This document shows, piece by piece, positions 19,390 to 28,955 of a stretch of DNA of 64,000 nucleotides. Numbering within the stretch: position 1 is the stretch's first letter; the number at the start of each line of letters is the position of its first letter. The notes beneath the pieces were generated by a model. It ran no database searches, had not been told where the DNA came from, and saw only the letters and a program-made list of their open reading frames with translations. The DNA lies in the NCBI RefSeq assembly GCF_031177825.1, contig NZ_JAPSKE010000010.1, positions 1 through 64,000 of the forward strand, written 5' to 3'. The position numbers were made by a program, and so were the translations under genes. This DNA comes from Paenibacillus sp. GTDB taxonomy: Bacteria > Bacillota > Bacilli > Paenibacillales > YIM-B00363.

Positions 19390-20586
19390 TCACGTCGACA
19401 CCGTAATCGGCAGAAGCGCGGGCGCGATCGATTCCGCCCACGCCAGAAGGCGAGCGTCTTGCCCGGGTCCCGCGAGGAACGAGACGCCTACCGGAAGCCC
19501 GTTCCATTCGACGAGCGGCATCGTCAGCTGCGGCAAGCCCGCGAGGCCCGCCGCGCAGCACATCTGAAGCGTAGCCGTCCGCCGCTTCTCCAGCTCGGGA
19601 CCGACCGTGTTGCGCAAGGGCGGTCCGGCCGGAGCCGTCGGCATGACGAGGATGCCGTCCCCGCCGAGCAGCGCCGCCATGCGCTGCCGGATGCGTTCCC
19701 GGAGCTCGAGCTCCGGCTCCGTCTCTTCAGGGCGAATCGTGCGCGCCCAGGCGAACCGTTCGGCGACGCCGGGACCGAAGCGGGGCTTGACGCGCTCCAC
19801 CCAAGCGCCGTGCGTCCGCCAAATTTCCGAGCCCTGGAGCAGCCGGAAGCAGTTCATCCATCGCTCCAGCCCTTCCTCGGATACGGTGACGCCGACGGCC
19901 GGTTCGCGGAGCGCCTCGACCTGCTTCAGGACCGCTCTCGCGGCGTTCGCGACGGCCGGGTCGGCGGCGGCGAACGCATCCTCCGCCGCGAGCAGCCGCC
20001 GGAAGCCCGTCGGCGCTTCCGGCGGCGCGGGCAGCAAGGCGCCGCCGACGCGGCGAAGCGCCGAGGCGTCCCGCGCCAGCCAGCCGACCGTGTCGAACGA
20101 CGGCGCGAGCGGCACCATGCCCGCGTCGGGAACGGCGCCGTGCGTCGGCCGAAAGCCGAAGATCCCGCAGTAGCTCGCCGGGATGCGGACCGATCCGCCG
20201 GTGTCGCTCCCGAGCGCGAAGTCGGCCTCTCCCGCGGCTACGGCGACGGCCGATCCGCTGGAGGAGCCGCCCGGAATATGGCGCGGCGCCTTCGGGTTCA
20301 AGGGCGTCCCGTAGTGGTAATTTTCACCGTTCAAGCTGTACATTAACTCGTCGGTGTGCGTCGTCCCGATCAGCTCGGCGCCCGATCGCAGCAGCCGTTC
20401 GACGGCTTCGGCGTGGTTCGCCGCCGGCTCGTGCGTGCTTCTCCATTCGGGGCTGCCCGCGCCGGCGACGTACCCGCGCAGCGCGAAAATATCTTTCGCC
20501 GCGAAGCGCATCCCGGACAACGGGCCTTCCGAAGTCGGCGCCAGCGTCATGCCGCGGTCGAAGAAAGCGTTCCACGCATCCCTCAT
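19390..20586 (-). CDS. Amidase-signature (AS) family amidase
   Basis: 398 aa, near the short end for the family. The Ser-cisSer-Lys triad is present: K in MRFAAKDIFALRG (~residue 30), then HIPGGSSSGSAVAVAAGEAD with both serines, followed by LGSDTGGSVRIPASYCGIFGF. These enzymes hydrolyse linear amides in the cytoplasm. The ATG at 20586 has TAAGGAG 5 nt upstream, where the TAA is the stop of the cupin gene, so translation is coupled. Substrate unknown; the operon contains four different amide-hydrolase families. Confidence 0.9.
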   Translation of the reverse strand: MRDAWNAFFDRGMTLAPTSEGPLSGMRFAAKDIFALRGYVAGAGSPEWRSTHEPAANHAEAVERLLRSGAELIGTTHTDELMYSLNGENYHYGTPLNPKAPRHIPGGSSSGSAVAVAAGEADFALGSDTGGSVRIPASYCGIFGFRPTHGAVPDAGMVPLAPSFDTVGWLARDASALRRVGGALLPAPPEAPTGFRRLLAAEDAFAAADPAVANAARAVLKQVEALREPAVGVTVSEEGLERWMNCFRLLQGSEIWRTHGAWVERVKPRFGPGVAERFAWARTIRPEETEPELELRERIRQRMAALLGGDGILVMPTAPAGPPLRNTVGPELEKRRTATLQMCCAAGLAGLPQLTMPLVEWNGLPVGVSFLAGPGQDARLLAWAESIAPALLPITVST

Positions 20587-20595
20587 GGCGGCTCC

Positions 20596-21024
20596 TTACG
20601 TTCCTGCGATCGCGCCGGACAACACCCGCTTGTCTTCTTCGTCCAACTCGGCTTTCGGACCCGCCTTGATCAGATCGGAGAAGTCCTCGTCCGGCACCAT
20701 CGTCGTTAACGTGTACAGCCGGCTCGCGCCCGTATTCACCACTTGGTGCGTGGATTGCGGCGGAACGACCATGAAGGAACCCTGCTTCAGAGGTATGCGC
20801 GCGTCGTCGACGATCGCCACGCCTTCGCCGTACAGCACGTAAAAGTACTCTTGCGCCTCTTTATGAATATTCGGGGGCGTCTGACCGCCCGGCTCGAAAA
20901 TTTCGATCACGGATACGAAGCCGGCCTGCGCTCCGTCGCACAAGAGCACGAATTTATTCGTGTCCGACGCCGAAATTTTATGCACCGCGCACGTCTCGAA
21001 CGTTCCTGCCGTCATCTCTTTCAT
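20596..21024 (-). CDS. Cupin-domain protein
   Basis: 142 aa from the ATG at 21024, chosen because GAGGAG is 8 nt upstream (an ATG two codons earlier is only 2 nt from it). A single cupin fold: GGQTPPNIHKEAQEYFYVLYG carries the first metal-ligand motif (G-X5-H-X3-E-X6-G-like), and VVPPQSTHQVVN the second histidine. Such small cupins are dioxygenases, isomerases or ligand sensors. Function is undetermined. It overlaps the CocE-family gene upstream by 47 bp and is coupled to the amidase downstream. Confidence 0.75.
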   Translation of the reverse strand: MKEMTAGTFETCAVHKISASDTNKFVLLCDGAQAGFVSVIEIFEPGGQTPPNIHKEAQEYFYVLYGEGVAIVDDARIPLKQGSFMVVPPQSTHQVVNTGASRLYTLTTMVPDEDFSDLIKAGPKAELDEEDKRVLSGAIAGT

Positions 21025-22738
21025 CGTCATCGCTCCTCAATTCGTATTGGATCTCGGGCGCGAGCGGAAGCTCCAGATAGGAGGATGTTCCGTTCGCGTA
21101 GACGGCGACCGTCGCCATGTGGAGCTGCTCCGGACCGAGGCCGAACTGCTCCGCGAGGCGCACGCCGTTCATATGTCTGGCGAAGAGGGGGAAGGCGCTG
21201 CCCGTCAGCTCCAGCCGCAGCCTCGCGCCCGCGGGCAGCCGCGCCGCGGTCATGCGCATCGGGACCGTCGCCTCGCAAGGTCCGTCGTCGGCCGGGCACG
21301 CGCCCGAATCGATCTCCGCGCGGCCGACCGACAACAAGCGCGCCTTGCCGTCCGCGTCGACCGCCGTCAGGACGGCCACGAGGTCCGTCGGTCCGCCCAG
21401 CGCTTGGCAGCGCACGGTCGCGATCGGCGCCCCGAGCAGCGAGATCGCCTCGGCCAGCGGCTCCCCGGTGTACACGAGAATTTCGTAACGTTCCTGCGCC
21501 TGGCTTCGATCGACGGGTAGATACGACTCCACCCGCATCGGAAGCCTGGCGTCGTAGACGAACACGTCGGGAGTATCGACCGACGGCGCGCCCTTCTCCG
21601 CATTCAGCCTGCCGCCGCCGAGCGCTCCGTTCGCCGGTCGCCCGTCGTTCCCTAAGTACAACGTGCGCTTCCCTGCGGTTACCGCGGCCGTCCCAGGCAG
21701 CGCGTCCGCCCGGCGCCAGACGCCGCTTCCGGGCTCGTAATACAGTACCCGAGGTTCGTTCGCGGGCAGAGCGTCTTCCTTGCCCTTGAGCCAGTAGTCG
21801 AACCACTTCAGCTGCTCGCGATGTACGTTCCCGTCGGCAGACGGCCCGTGATCGACGCCGCCCGCGAAGCGGCCCCACGGGATGTGGTCCCATGGTCCGA
21901 TCAACAGCCGATCGCAGGGCGCCTCTCCCTTCTCTCCCCGGAGCCCCTGCAGCGTTTCGAAGCTCAGGAGCGTTCCGTCCAATATATAATCGTACCAGCC
22001 GCCGATCAGCAGCGCCGGCACCGTCGCGTTCGCACCTGGTTTCAACCAATTGAACTGTTCCCAATACGCATCGTATTCGGGATGTTCGACCCAATCGTAA
22101 TAAGCCGGAAAATAGCGAGCGAGCGCGTCGTCCGCGTCGGAAATCGGCAGCTGCGAGGCTTCGCCCGCGCTTGCCATCATGCGCGCGCAGTAGGCTTCCG
22201 CCTCGGCGTCCCCCGCGCGGCGAGCCGTGTCCCTCGCTAGCTGGAACGCCCACGTCCGCAGCTCGCCGAGCGCGAAGCTCCCCCTCGGGTAGAACGCGCC
22301 GCGGTACATATCCGACGCGCACATCGCCGGCGCGATCGCCGCCAAATGCGGAGGCCGGAGCGACGCCGCCGCCCACTGGGTCGCCCCTTGGTACGAAAAT
22401 CCGTACATGCCCACCTTGCCGTTCGAACGCGGCAGCTTCGCCGCCCACTCGACCGCGTCGTATCCGTCCGAAGCCTCGTGGAGGTAAGGGTAAAACTCGC
22501 CCTCGGACTCCCCCCGGCCGCGTACGTCCTGCACGACGACCATGTAGCCCTGGTTCGCGTACCAGACCGGATGCGCGCACACCACCGTCGAAGCCAGCGA
22601 CTTGCCGTACGGCTGACGCATAAGCAGCACCGGCAGCGGATCCGTCCCGTTCGGACAATACACGTCCGCGTAGAGCTTAACGCCGTCCCTTAGGACGCAC
22701 GGCACATTGCGCTGCAGCCGAACGCCTCCGAATTGCAT
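20978..22738 (-). CDS. CocE/NonD-family alpha/beta hydrolase
   Basis: 586 aa, usual for the family (550-600). The alpha/beta-hydrolase part shows QDVRGRGESEGEFYPY and the nucleophile elbow GMYGFSYQGATQWAAA (Ser ~120). The C-terminal third is the jelly-roll X-Pro dipeptidyl-peptidase C domain (VRVESYLPVD...). No signal peptide. Family members hydrolyse esters, glutaryl-amides or cocaine-like acyl esters. GGAGAGGAGG precedes the ATG. It is 40 bp from the transporter ATPase gene, so it may act first on the imported substrate; that order is inference. Confidence 0.88.
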   Translation of the reverse strand: MQFGGVRLQRNVPCVLRDGVKLYADVYCPNGTDPLPVLLMRQPYGKSLASTVVCAHPVWYANQGYMVVVQDVRGRGESEGEFYPYLHEASDGYDAVEWAAKLPRSNGKVGMYGFSYQGATQWAAASLRPPHLAAIAPAMCASDMYRGAFYPRGSFALGELRTWAFQLARDTARRAGDAEAEAYCARMMASAGEASQLPISDADDALARYFPAYYDWVEHPEYDAYWEQFNWLKPGANATVPALLIGGWYDYILDGTLLSFETLQGLRGEKGEAPCDRLLIGPWDHIPWGRFAGGVDHGPSADGNVHREQLKWFDYWLKGKEDALPANEPRVLYYEPGSGVWRRADALPGTAAVTAGKRTLYLGNDGRPANGALGGGRLNAEKGAPSVDTPDVFVYDARLPMRVESYLPVDRSQAQERYEILVYTGEPLAEAISLLGAPIATVRCQALGGPTDLVAVLTAVDADGKARLLSVGRAEIDSGACPADDGPCEATVPMRMTAARLPAGARLRLELTGSAFPLFARHMNGVRLAEQFGLGPEQLHMATVAVYANGTSSYLELPLAPEIQYELRSDDDERDDGRNVRDVRGA

Positions 22739-22778
22739 AGGCGAATCCTCCTCTCCTGCGAAAATAGATGGGGCCGAT

Positions 22779-23894
22779 CTAACTGTGAATCGGAGCCGGA
22801 GCCTCCAATCGGACGCCCGGCAGCAGCTTCGTCGTCCGCGCGTCGAAGACGAGCGTCTTGTCCGGGTCGAACCGCAGCCGCACGCGCTGTCCGACCTGCG
22901 GCGCGACCTCGTTCGGCGCGAGACAGCAGAGCGGCGTCTCGGAGAACGCGACGGCGACGTACGTCAGAACGTAAGCGCCTAAGCGCTCCACGATCTTCAC
23001 GACGCCGGGGACGCCTTCCGTAACGGAGAGTCGAATGTCCTCCGGACGAATGCCGACGACCGCTTCCTTCGGCAGGGTAGACGCCGGCATCCTCTCGGAA
23101 GTCAACGCCCGGAACTCTTCGCCCAAGCGCACGCCCGGCCGACCGTCCTCCGTCTCTATCGCCGCGTTCAAGAAGTTGATCGGCGGATCGCCCAGGAACC
23201 CGGCGACGAACGCGTTCGCCGGCGCGTTGTACAGCTCCAACGGCGCGCCGTATTGTTGGATGACGCCGTTCTGCAGCACGGCGATCCGGTCTCCGAGCGT
23301 CACCGCTTCCTCCTGATCGTGCGTCACCATAATGGTGGTAATGCCGAGCTCCTGCTGCAGCGTCTTCATCTCGATCCGGATTTGCCGGCGAAGCTTCGCG
23401 TCCAAGTTGGACAGCGGCTCGTCGAACAACAGCAGCGACGGCTGGAGCGCCACGACTCTCGCGATCGCCACCCGCTGCCGCTGTCCGCCGGACAGCTGCG
23501 CCGGGTACCGCTTCTCGAGGCCCGTCAAGCCGACGAGCTTCAGCGCCGATCGGATGCGGTCCTTGACGACGTCGGACGGCAGCTTTCGCGTCTTCAGACC
23601 GAACGCGATGTTGCCCTCCACCGTCATGTGCGGAAATAACGCGTAGTCCTGAAAGACGAAGCCGAAGTTGCGCTTGTTCGGCGGCAGCTCTTGAATGTCC
23701 CGGCCATCTAGCCGCACCGAGCCCGAATCCGCGTGCTCGAAGCCGCCGACGATCCGCAGAATCGTACTCTTCCCCGATCCGCTCGGGCCGAGCAGGCAGA
23801 TGAATTCCCCGTCCTTCACGTCCATCCGGATGTCGCTTAACACCTCGACGCCGCGGAACTGCTTCGTAACGGATTCTAACGTCAATTCGCTCAT
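22779..23894 (-). CDS. ABC importer ATPase, spermidine/putrescine (PotA) type
   Basis: 371 aa from the ATG at 23894 (GGGGGAG 9 nt upstream). Walker A LLGPSGSGKST, signature LSGGQRQRVAIARVV and Walker B SLLLFDEPLSNLDAKLRR are intact, with H in VTHDQEEAVTLGDRI. A C-terminal TOBE domain (residues ~280-370) is typical of PotA/FbpC/MalK ATPases. It energises the permeases encoded directly upstream. Opine, polyamine, iron or thiamine-precursor uptake cannot be separated by sequence alone. Its position inside the operon suggests that the substrate is what the operon degrades. Confidence 0.92.
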   Translation of the reverse strand: MSELTLESVTKQFRGVEVLSDIRMDVKDGEFICLLGPSGSGKSTILRIVGGFEHADSGSVRLDGRDIQELPPNKRNFGFVFQDYALFPHMTVEGNIAFGLKTRKLPSDVVKDRIRSALKLVGLTGLEKRYPAQLSGGQRQRVAIARVVALQPSLLLFDEPLSNLDAKLRRQIRIEMKTLQQELGITTIMVTHDQEEAVTLGDRIAVLQNGVIQQYGAPLELYNAPANAFVAGFLGDPPINFLNAAIETEDGRPGVRLGEEFRALTSERMPASTLPKEAVVGIRPEDIRLSVTEGVPGVVKIVERLGAYVLTYVAVAFSETPLCCLAPNEVAPQVGQRVRLRFDPDKTLVFDARTTKLLPGVRLEAPAPIHS

Positions 23895-23923
23895 CGCTTC
23901 TCGCTCCCCCTGCTCTCCATCGA

Positions 23924-24727
23924 TTAGAAAAACCGCGACCAACGGGCGACCTTCTCGCCCACGAACGACATGACGAAGATAAGCGCCGTGAACACGACCG
24001 ACCAGGCCAGCACGATCGGATTGAGGCCTTGGATCTGCTCGGAATATACCCGTACCGGGAACGTCGCTTCCCCCGAGCCGGCGATGAACATCGTCAGCGT
24101 CACGTCGGTGAACGATACCAGGAAGCCGAAGATCGCCCCGACGAGAATGCCCGGCGCGACGATCGGCAGCGTCACCTTCCGAAACGTCCGCCATTTGCCC
24201 GCGCCTAAGCTGTACGCCGCTTCTTCCAGCCACCCGCTCATCTCCCGCATGCTCTGCAGGATGATCCGGAACACGAACGGCATAATCATGACCGTGTGCG
24301 CCAGGATGATGGAGAACGACGACCGGGAAAACCCGATCATGCCGTAAAACTGGATCAAGCCGAGCGCCCAGATGACCAAGGGGAAAAAGAGCGGCGCGAG
24401 CACGATCGCTTCGATCGTCTGATTCCCGTTCTTCTTGAGCGAAAGCGCCGTCGGCAGCGCCACCCCGACCGAGAGCAGCGTGGACACCGTCGCGATCTCG
24501 ATGCTGCGCACGACCGATTGGCGGTATCCGGCGTGCGACGCCATCTCATGGAACCAATGCAGACTGAACCCCTTCGGCGGGAAGGAGAAGTATTTCGCCT
24601 CGCTGAACGCGGCGAGCACGAGCAGCACCGAAGGCGCGACGATAAATAGGAAGCAGAGGAAGCCCGCAACGACGTAGACGGCTTTGAGCAGCCACCCGAG
24701 TCCTTTCTCCGTGCCGGCGCTAAGCAT
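23924..24727 (-). CDS. ABC importer permease, PotC type
   Basis: 267 aa with about six membrane helices, starting after GGGAG 5 nt upstream. The cytoplasmic EAA loop is visible as EEAAYSLGAGKWRTFRKVTLPIVAPGI (in part, ~residue 175). It pairs with the permease upstream, overlapping by 8 bp, and forms the transport channel with it. Confidence 0.92.
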   Translation of the reverse strand: MLSAGTEKGLGWLLKAVYVVAGFLCFLFIVAPSVLLVLAAFSEAKYFSFPPKGFSLHWFHEMASHAGYRQSVVRSIEIATVSTLLSVGVALPTALSLKKNGNQTIEAIVLAPLFFPLVIWALGLIQFYGMIGFSRSSFSIILAHTVMIMPFVFRIILQSMREMSGWLEEAAYSLGAGKWRTFRKVTLPIVAPGILVGAIFGFLVSFTDVTLTMFIAGSGEATFPVRVYSEQIQGLNPIVLAWSVVFTALIFVMSFVGEKVARWSRFF

Positions 24728-25622
24728 GCTTTCTCCCTCCCATCACCTTCATGAACAATGCGAAGAACAGAACGAGCGACGCCAAGATCAAGATCAGCGC
24801 GACCGAGATGACGGAGGCGAACGACCAGTCGAAGATGCGCAGCGCTTGTTGATAAATGACGAGGCCGATCAGCTGCACCTTCGATTGCCCGATGATGACC
24901 AAGGTGGAGAAGGAGCCGATGACGCCCCCGAACACGAGGACGGAGCCGGCCATGATGCCCCCGCGCGTCAGCGGCAGCGTCACCTTCACGAACGTCGTCC
25001 ACGAATCGGCCCCGAGGCTTCTCGAGGCTTCCAGCACGTTCGCCGGAATCGACCGGAGCGAGTTTAAGATGGCGAGCACCATGAACGGCAGGAAACCGTG
25101 CACGAGCGAAACGACGACCGCCCCGAAGGTGCCGAGGAAATTGATCGGCGCGTCCAGCCACCCGAGATCCAGCAGGATCGCGTTGACCGGTCCGTATCTC
25201 GCGAAGATGATATATAGGCCGAGCGATTGCAGAAGAACGCCGCTGAAGGAAGGCGTCAATACGAGCGTAATCAATCCGGTCTTCATTCCGGACTTCGACC
25301 GGTAGATGATGTGAGCGACGAGATACCCGATCGCGATCGTGATCGGGACGACGACGATCCCCGTCCAGATCGTGCGGAGGATCGACTTGACGAAATACGG
25401 CTCCGTGAAGAACCGAACGTAATTGTCGAACGTGAACGACTTCTCCCAGATCGACTTCTCGATTTCGTTGACCTGGAAGCTCGTCGTCAGCAAGATCAAG
25501 ATCGGAATGAAGAAGATCGCGACGAAAAGAACGAGAGCGGGAGAAAGCAGCAGCAGGTTGGACTTGAATTGCCGCCTCGCCAGCCGCTTCGTCATGCTGT
25601 GTCGCGCGATAGGAACTTCCAC
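24720..25622 (-). CDS. ABC importer permease, PotB type
   Basis: 300 aa from a GTG at 25622 with GGAGGGGG 6 nt upstream. About six membrane helices; the EAA loop is VLEASRSLGADSWTTFVKVTLP (in part, ~residue 195). A basic N-terminus (MTKRLARRQFKSN) precedes the first helix. Encoded between the binding protein and the PotC-type permease. Confidence 0.92.
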   Translation of the reverse strand: MEVPIARHSMTKRLARRQFKSNLLLLSPALVLFVAIFFIPILILLTTSFQVNEIEKSIWEKSFTFDNYVRFFTEPYFVKSILRTIWTGIVVVPITIAIGYLVAHIIYRSKSGMKTGLITLVLTPSFSGVLLQSLGLYIIFARYGPVNAILLDLGWLDAPINFLGTFGAVVVSLVHGFLPFMVLAILNSLRSIPANVLEASRSLGADSWTTFVKVTLPLTRGGIMAGSVLVFGGVIGSFSTLVIIGQSKVQLIGLVIYQQALRIFDWSFASVISVALILILASLVLFFALFMKVMGGRKHA

Positions 25623-25705
25623 TGGTTTCCCCCTCCTCCGAGAAAAGGTTCTCTCTCTAGTTCGGCGCGGCCCGAACCTTCCGTCCCGGCCGCGCCGCCT
25701 CCAAC

Positions 25706-26821
25706 CTATTCAGTCAAGATGCGTTCGTTCCACATTTGCGTCCACTGCGCGCGCTGCTCGATGATGTAGAGCCAGTCGAGCGTCACCAATTGGTCTACGG
25801 CGTCTTCCCCGTATACGACCTTGGACGCCAGCTCGTCGTCCAACACGACTTCTTTGTTCGTCGGTCCGTAGAAGCCTATGGACGCCAGGTCCGCGAGCAC
25901 GGCTTCGTCGAGGAATCGATTCACGAATTCCTTCGCGAGCGCTTCGTTCTTCGTTCCTTCCGCGATGACCATCGTGTTCTTCGCCATGATCGGACCCGGG
26001 TTTTCCGGATAGACGAACTCGATCGGCGCGCCTTGCGCGATCAGCAGGTTGGCGATGTAGTTGAACGTCGGCGCCGCCGCGACCGTGCCGTTCGTCATCT
26101 CGAGCGCCAGCTCGTCGACGTTGAAGTACGACATCGGGATCGGCTTCAGCTCTTCCAGCTTGGCGAAGTTGTCCTCGTAGTCCTGCTCCGTCTTGCCGAA
26201 GGCGAGGCCCGCCACCGACAGGAACGATTCCGCTTCGAAGCCCGGGAACTGCGGGAACGCGATCTTGCCCTTCAATTCCTCGGTCCACAGGTCGCTCCAC
26301 TGCGTAATCGGCTTCGACACCATCTCCGGGTTGTACGCGATGCCGAGCGCCATAAAGCTGGAGCCGTACCCGTATTCCTGCGCCTTCGGGTACAGCTTCG
26401 CGAAATTCGGGATCGTCGGATCCACGTCCTGCGCGACGCCGTCTTCGATGACTTGTCTTGCTTCATATAGATTCAGGAAGGCGATATCCATGGTCGGGTT
26501 CCCCTTCTCCGCATACAATCTTGCGAAGCGGTCGCCGGTTCCGCCCAAGACCAATTCGATTTCGGCGCCCATTTCTTTCAGAGGTCCTTCGATGTGCTTC
26601 TTGATCACTTCTTCGTGCGGGCCGCCCCATACGCCGACGACGAGCTTCTGTCCGTCGAAGGGGCGATCGGTTTCCGCCGCGTCCGTCGTCCCGGTCGTCT
26701 CCGCCGGTTCAGGCGTCTCCGCCGGCTCGGGCGTTTCGTTCGTCGCCGCGCCGCCGCATGCCGACACTGCCAGCGCTAAAATCGTAGTCATTGCGAATCC
26801 AAAGTAACGTTTCCCTTTCAT
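25706..26821 (-). CDS. Solute-binding lipoprotein of the ABC importer, PotD/ABC-opine type
   Basis: 371 aa. The signal peptide ends in a lipobox, ALAVSACGG, so the protein is anchored to the outer face of the membrane through Cys22. An acidic Thr/Glu/Pro linker follows (TPEPAETPEPAE). The mature part has the family 1/8 solute-binding fold (KLVVGVWGGPHEEVIKKHIE; NPTMDIAFLNLYEARQVIEDG). GGGAGGG precedes the ATG. It is the first transporter gene of the operon and confers substrate specificity. Ligand identity would be the quickest clue to the pathway. Confidence 0.92.
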   Translation of the reverse strand: MKGKRYFGFAMTTILALAVSACGGAATNETPEPAETPEPAETTGTTDAAETDRPFDGQKLVVGVWGGPHEEVIKKHIEGPLKEMGAEIELVLGGTGDRFARLYAEKGNPTMDIAFLNLYEARQVIEDGVAQDVDPTIPNFAKLYPKAQEYGYGSSFMALGIAYNPEMVSKPITQWSDLWTEELKGKIAFPQFPGFEAESFLSVAGLAFGKTEQDYEDNFAKLEELKPIPMSYFNVDELALEMTNGTVAAAPTFNYIANLLIAQGAPIEFVYPENPGPIMAKNTMVIAEGTKNEALAKEFVNRFLDEAVLADLASIGFYGPTNKEVVLDDELASKVVYGEDAVDQLVTLDWLYIIEQRAQWTQMWNERILTE

Positions 26822-26866
26822 GGTTTCTTTCCCTCCCGATAATGGTTTTTTCTCTGTATCAATACG

Positions 26867-27595
26867 TCAATACATGATCATGCCGCCGGTCACGTTCACG
26901 GCTTGCCCCGTCATATACCGGGCTTCGTGCGTCGACAAGAAATACGCGACGTCCGCGACGTCGTCCGGTCGGCCCAGCCGGCCGAGCGGCGTCTTCTCGA
27001 GCCAGAATTCGTCGGCATGAGGCGCGTCGTGACCCATGTTCGTCTTGATGATGCCCGGACACAGGCTGTTCGCCCGAACGCGATACGGACCGAATTCCAT
27101 CGCCATGATCTTCGTCAGCTCGATGACGGCCGCCTTGCTTGCGCAATAGGCGGATTCGAGCGGTTGGCCCCACTTCCCTCCCATAGACGCCGTGTTCAGA
27201 ATCACCCCTTTCTTCGCGGCCATCATCGATCCGGCGATCGGACGGGTCACGTTGTAGATCCCTTTGACGTTCACGTTGAAAATCGCGTCGATGTCTTCTT
27301 CCGTCGTGTCGAGGAACGATCGCCAGCGGGAGATGCCCGCGTTGTTCAGCAGCACGTCGATGAAGCCGAAGGTTTCGAGCGCTTCGCGGACGGCGCGCTC
27401 GGCATCCGCCTGCTTCGCCACGTCGCAGGCGAAATATGCGCCGCCGCTCTCCGCCGTCACCCGGCTCGCCTCCTCGCTCGGCTCGGCCGAAAGATCCAGG
27501 ATGACGACGCGGTCGCCCTCCTTCGCGAATTTGTTCGCCATCGCGAGGCCGATGCCTCGGTTGCCGCCCGTCACGAGCGCCGTTCTCTGATTCAT
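26867..27595 (-). CDS. Short-chain dehydrogenase/reductase (SDR)
   Basis: 242 aa from the ATG at 27595 with AAGGAG 10 nt upstream; the frame is open far upstream but that part is antisense to the oxidase gene. The cofactor motif is TALVTGGNRGIGLAMANKF. The catalytic set is NNAGIS, NTASMGG and YCASKAAVIELTK. The acidic residue in VVILDLSAEPSEEAS suggests NAD rather than NADP. It oxidises or reduces an alcohol/carbonyl; only 5 bp separate it from the FAD-oxidase gene upstream, and the two may act in sequence. Confidence 0.92.
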   Translation of the reverse strand: MNQRTALVTGGNRGIGLAMANKFAKEGDRVVILDLSAEPSEEASRVTAESGGAYFACDVAKQADAERAVREALETFGFIDVLLNNAGISRWRSFLDTTEEDIDAIFNVNVKGIYNVTRPIAGSMMAAKKGVILNTASMGGKWGQPLESAYCASKAAVIELTKIMAMEFGPYRVRANSLCPGIIKTNMGHDAPHADEFWLEKTPLGRLGRPDDVADVAYFLSTHEARYMTGQAVNVTGGMIMY

Positions 27596-27600
27596 CTCGT

Positions 27601-28932
27601 TTACGCTCCTTCCGTCCGGAGCTTCCCCGGATTCAATAACCCCAACGGGTCGTTCTCCCGCTTCTTCCGCTGCATGACGTTCGCCTCTCCCCGGCCGCCG
27701 TCTTCCAGGATCCAAGTGTGCGGATCGTAAATGACGACGCCGATCGATTCGCAGAACGCGATGATGTCGTACAATCGGCTCTCCGTCGTGTATCGGACGA
27801 GCGGCAGCGCGGTCGGGACGAGCTCGCCGGAGACGCGGATCCATTCGAGGTGAAGCAGCACCTCGTCGCCGAACGCGTCCTTCAGACGCCGCGCCTGCTC
27901 CGTGACGCGTTCCAACGCGAAGTCCGCTTGCAAATACGTGATCGTCGGTTCCGACTTCAGCGCCCATAACGTCGTATGATTCCATGTAAAATCGGACAGC
28001 CCGATGCCCTGCCGATACCGCTCCGGCGGGATGACGTGCGCCACCGCTCCGCCGCATACCGCCGCCAAGGAGCTCACCGCTTCCTCCGAGCCGGCTTCCG
28101 TCTCGAGCAGCGCGGCGGCGGCTCCTTGCCGGAGCGCCTTCGCGAGCGGCTTGAAGTAGGCGGGGATCGGCCATTCCACCGTTGACACGAGCCGCTTACG
28201 GATCGAGCCCTCGCCGGCCAGCGCTTGGGAGAAGGCTAACGCGTCGTCGAAGCGTTCGAACGAGACGACCGACTGCACCCACTCCGCCCGCGGCGCGAGC
28301 GGAATGACCACCTCCGTCACGATGCCCGTCGTGCCGTAGTTGTGAATATACGGGAGCAATTCCTCGCCCTTCACCGTCAGCCGCCGCGGCCGCTCCTCCA
28401 GCGTGTACACGGTCGCTTCGAGCACGTTGCCGTCCCACAGATTGCCCCAGGAGATGGACCCGATGCCGCCCGACCCGCCGCAGACGAAGCCGCCGACCGT
28501 CGCCTTCATGAACGTGCTCGGGTAGATGCGCAGCTCCTGCCCCTGCTCCCGGGCCTGCTTCTCCAATGCGCCCATGCGGACGCCGCATTGGACCCGCGCG
28601 TACCCGGGACCGATCTCGAGCACGCGGTTCAATCCGCTCGCGTCGAGCACGATGCCGCCCTCGAGCGGAACCGCTTGCCCGTAATTGCCCGTCCCCGCGC
28701 CGCGGACGGTGACCGGCAGCCGATGCCGGTACGCGAAAGCCAGCGCCGCCGCAAGCTCCCGTTCGTCCGTCGGCGCCGCGATCCCGTCCGCCAGCTTCTC
28801 CCGCAGCAGCGGCTCGAGCACCGGCGAATACCAGTAGTAATCCTTCGACAGCTTCTCGCGCGACGCCGGATCGAGCAGGAACCGCTCCTCGCCCAAGACG
28901 TCGACGGCTTCCTTCCGCCATTCCGTCGCCAT
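27601..28932 (-). CDS. FAD-linked oxidase/dehydrogenase (PCMH/VAO type, GlcD-like)
   Basis: 443 aa. The FAD-binding PCMH domain fills residues ~50-230: VRGAGTGNYGQAVPLEGGIV, GVRMGALEKQA, and GGFVCGGSGGIGSISWG in the adenine-binding segment. The C-terminus (MQRKKRENDPLGLLNPGKL) matches the end of 2-hydroxy-acid dehydrogenases such as GlcD. The family oxidises 2-hydroxy acids or alcohols with flavin. Its substrate here is unknown. It is closely spaced with the creatininase-family gene (23 bp) and the SDR gene (5 bp). Confidence 0.88.
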   Translation of the reverse strand: MATEWRKEAVDVLGEERFLLDPASREKLSKDYYWYSPVLEPLLREKLADGIAAPTDERELAAALAFAYRHRLPVTVRGAGTGNYGQAVPLEGGIVLDASGLNRVLEIGPGYARVQCGVRMGALEKQAREQGQELRIYPSTFMKATVGGFVCGGSGGIGSISWGNLWDGNVLEATVYTLEERPRRLTVKGEELLPYIHNYGTTGIVTEVVIPLAPRAEWVQSVVSFERFDDALAFSQALAGEGSIRKRLVSTVEWPIPAYFKPLAKALRQGAAAALLETEAGSEEAVSSLAAVCGGAVAHVIPPERYRQGIGLSDFTWNHTTLWALKSEPTITYLQADFALERVTEQARRLKDAFGDEVLLHLEWIRVSGELVPTALPLVRYTTESRLYDIIAFCESIGVVIYDPHTWILEDGGRGEANVMQRKKRENDPLGLLNPGKLRTEGA

Positions 28933-28955
28933 GCCGCTCGCTCCCCTCGCGTATG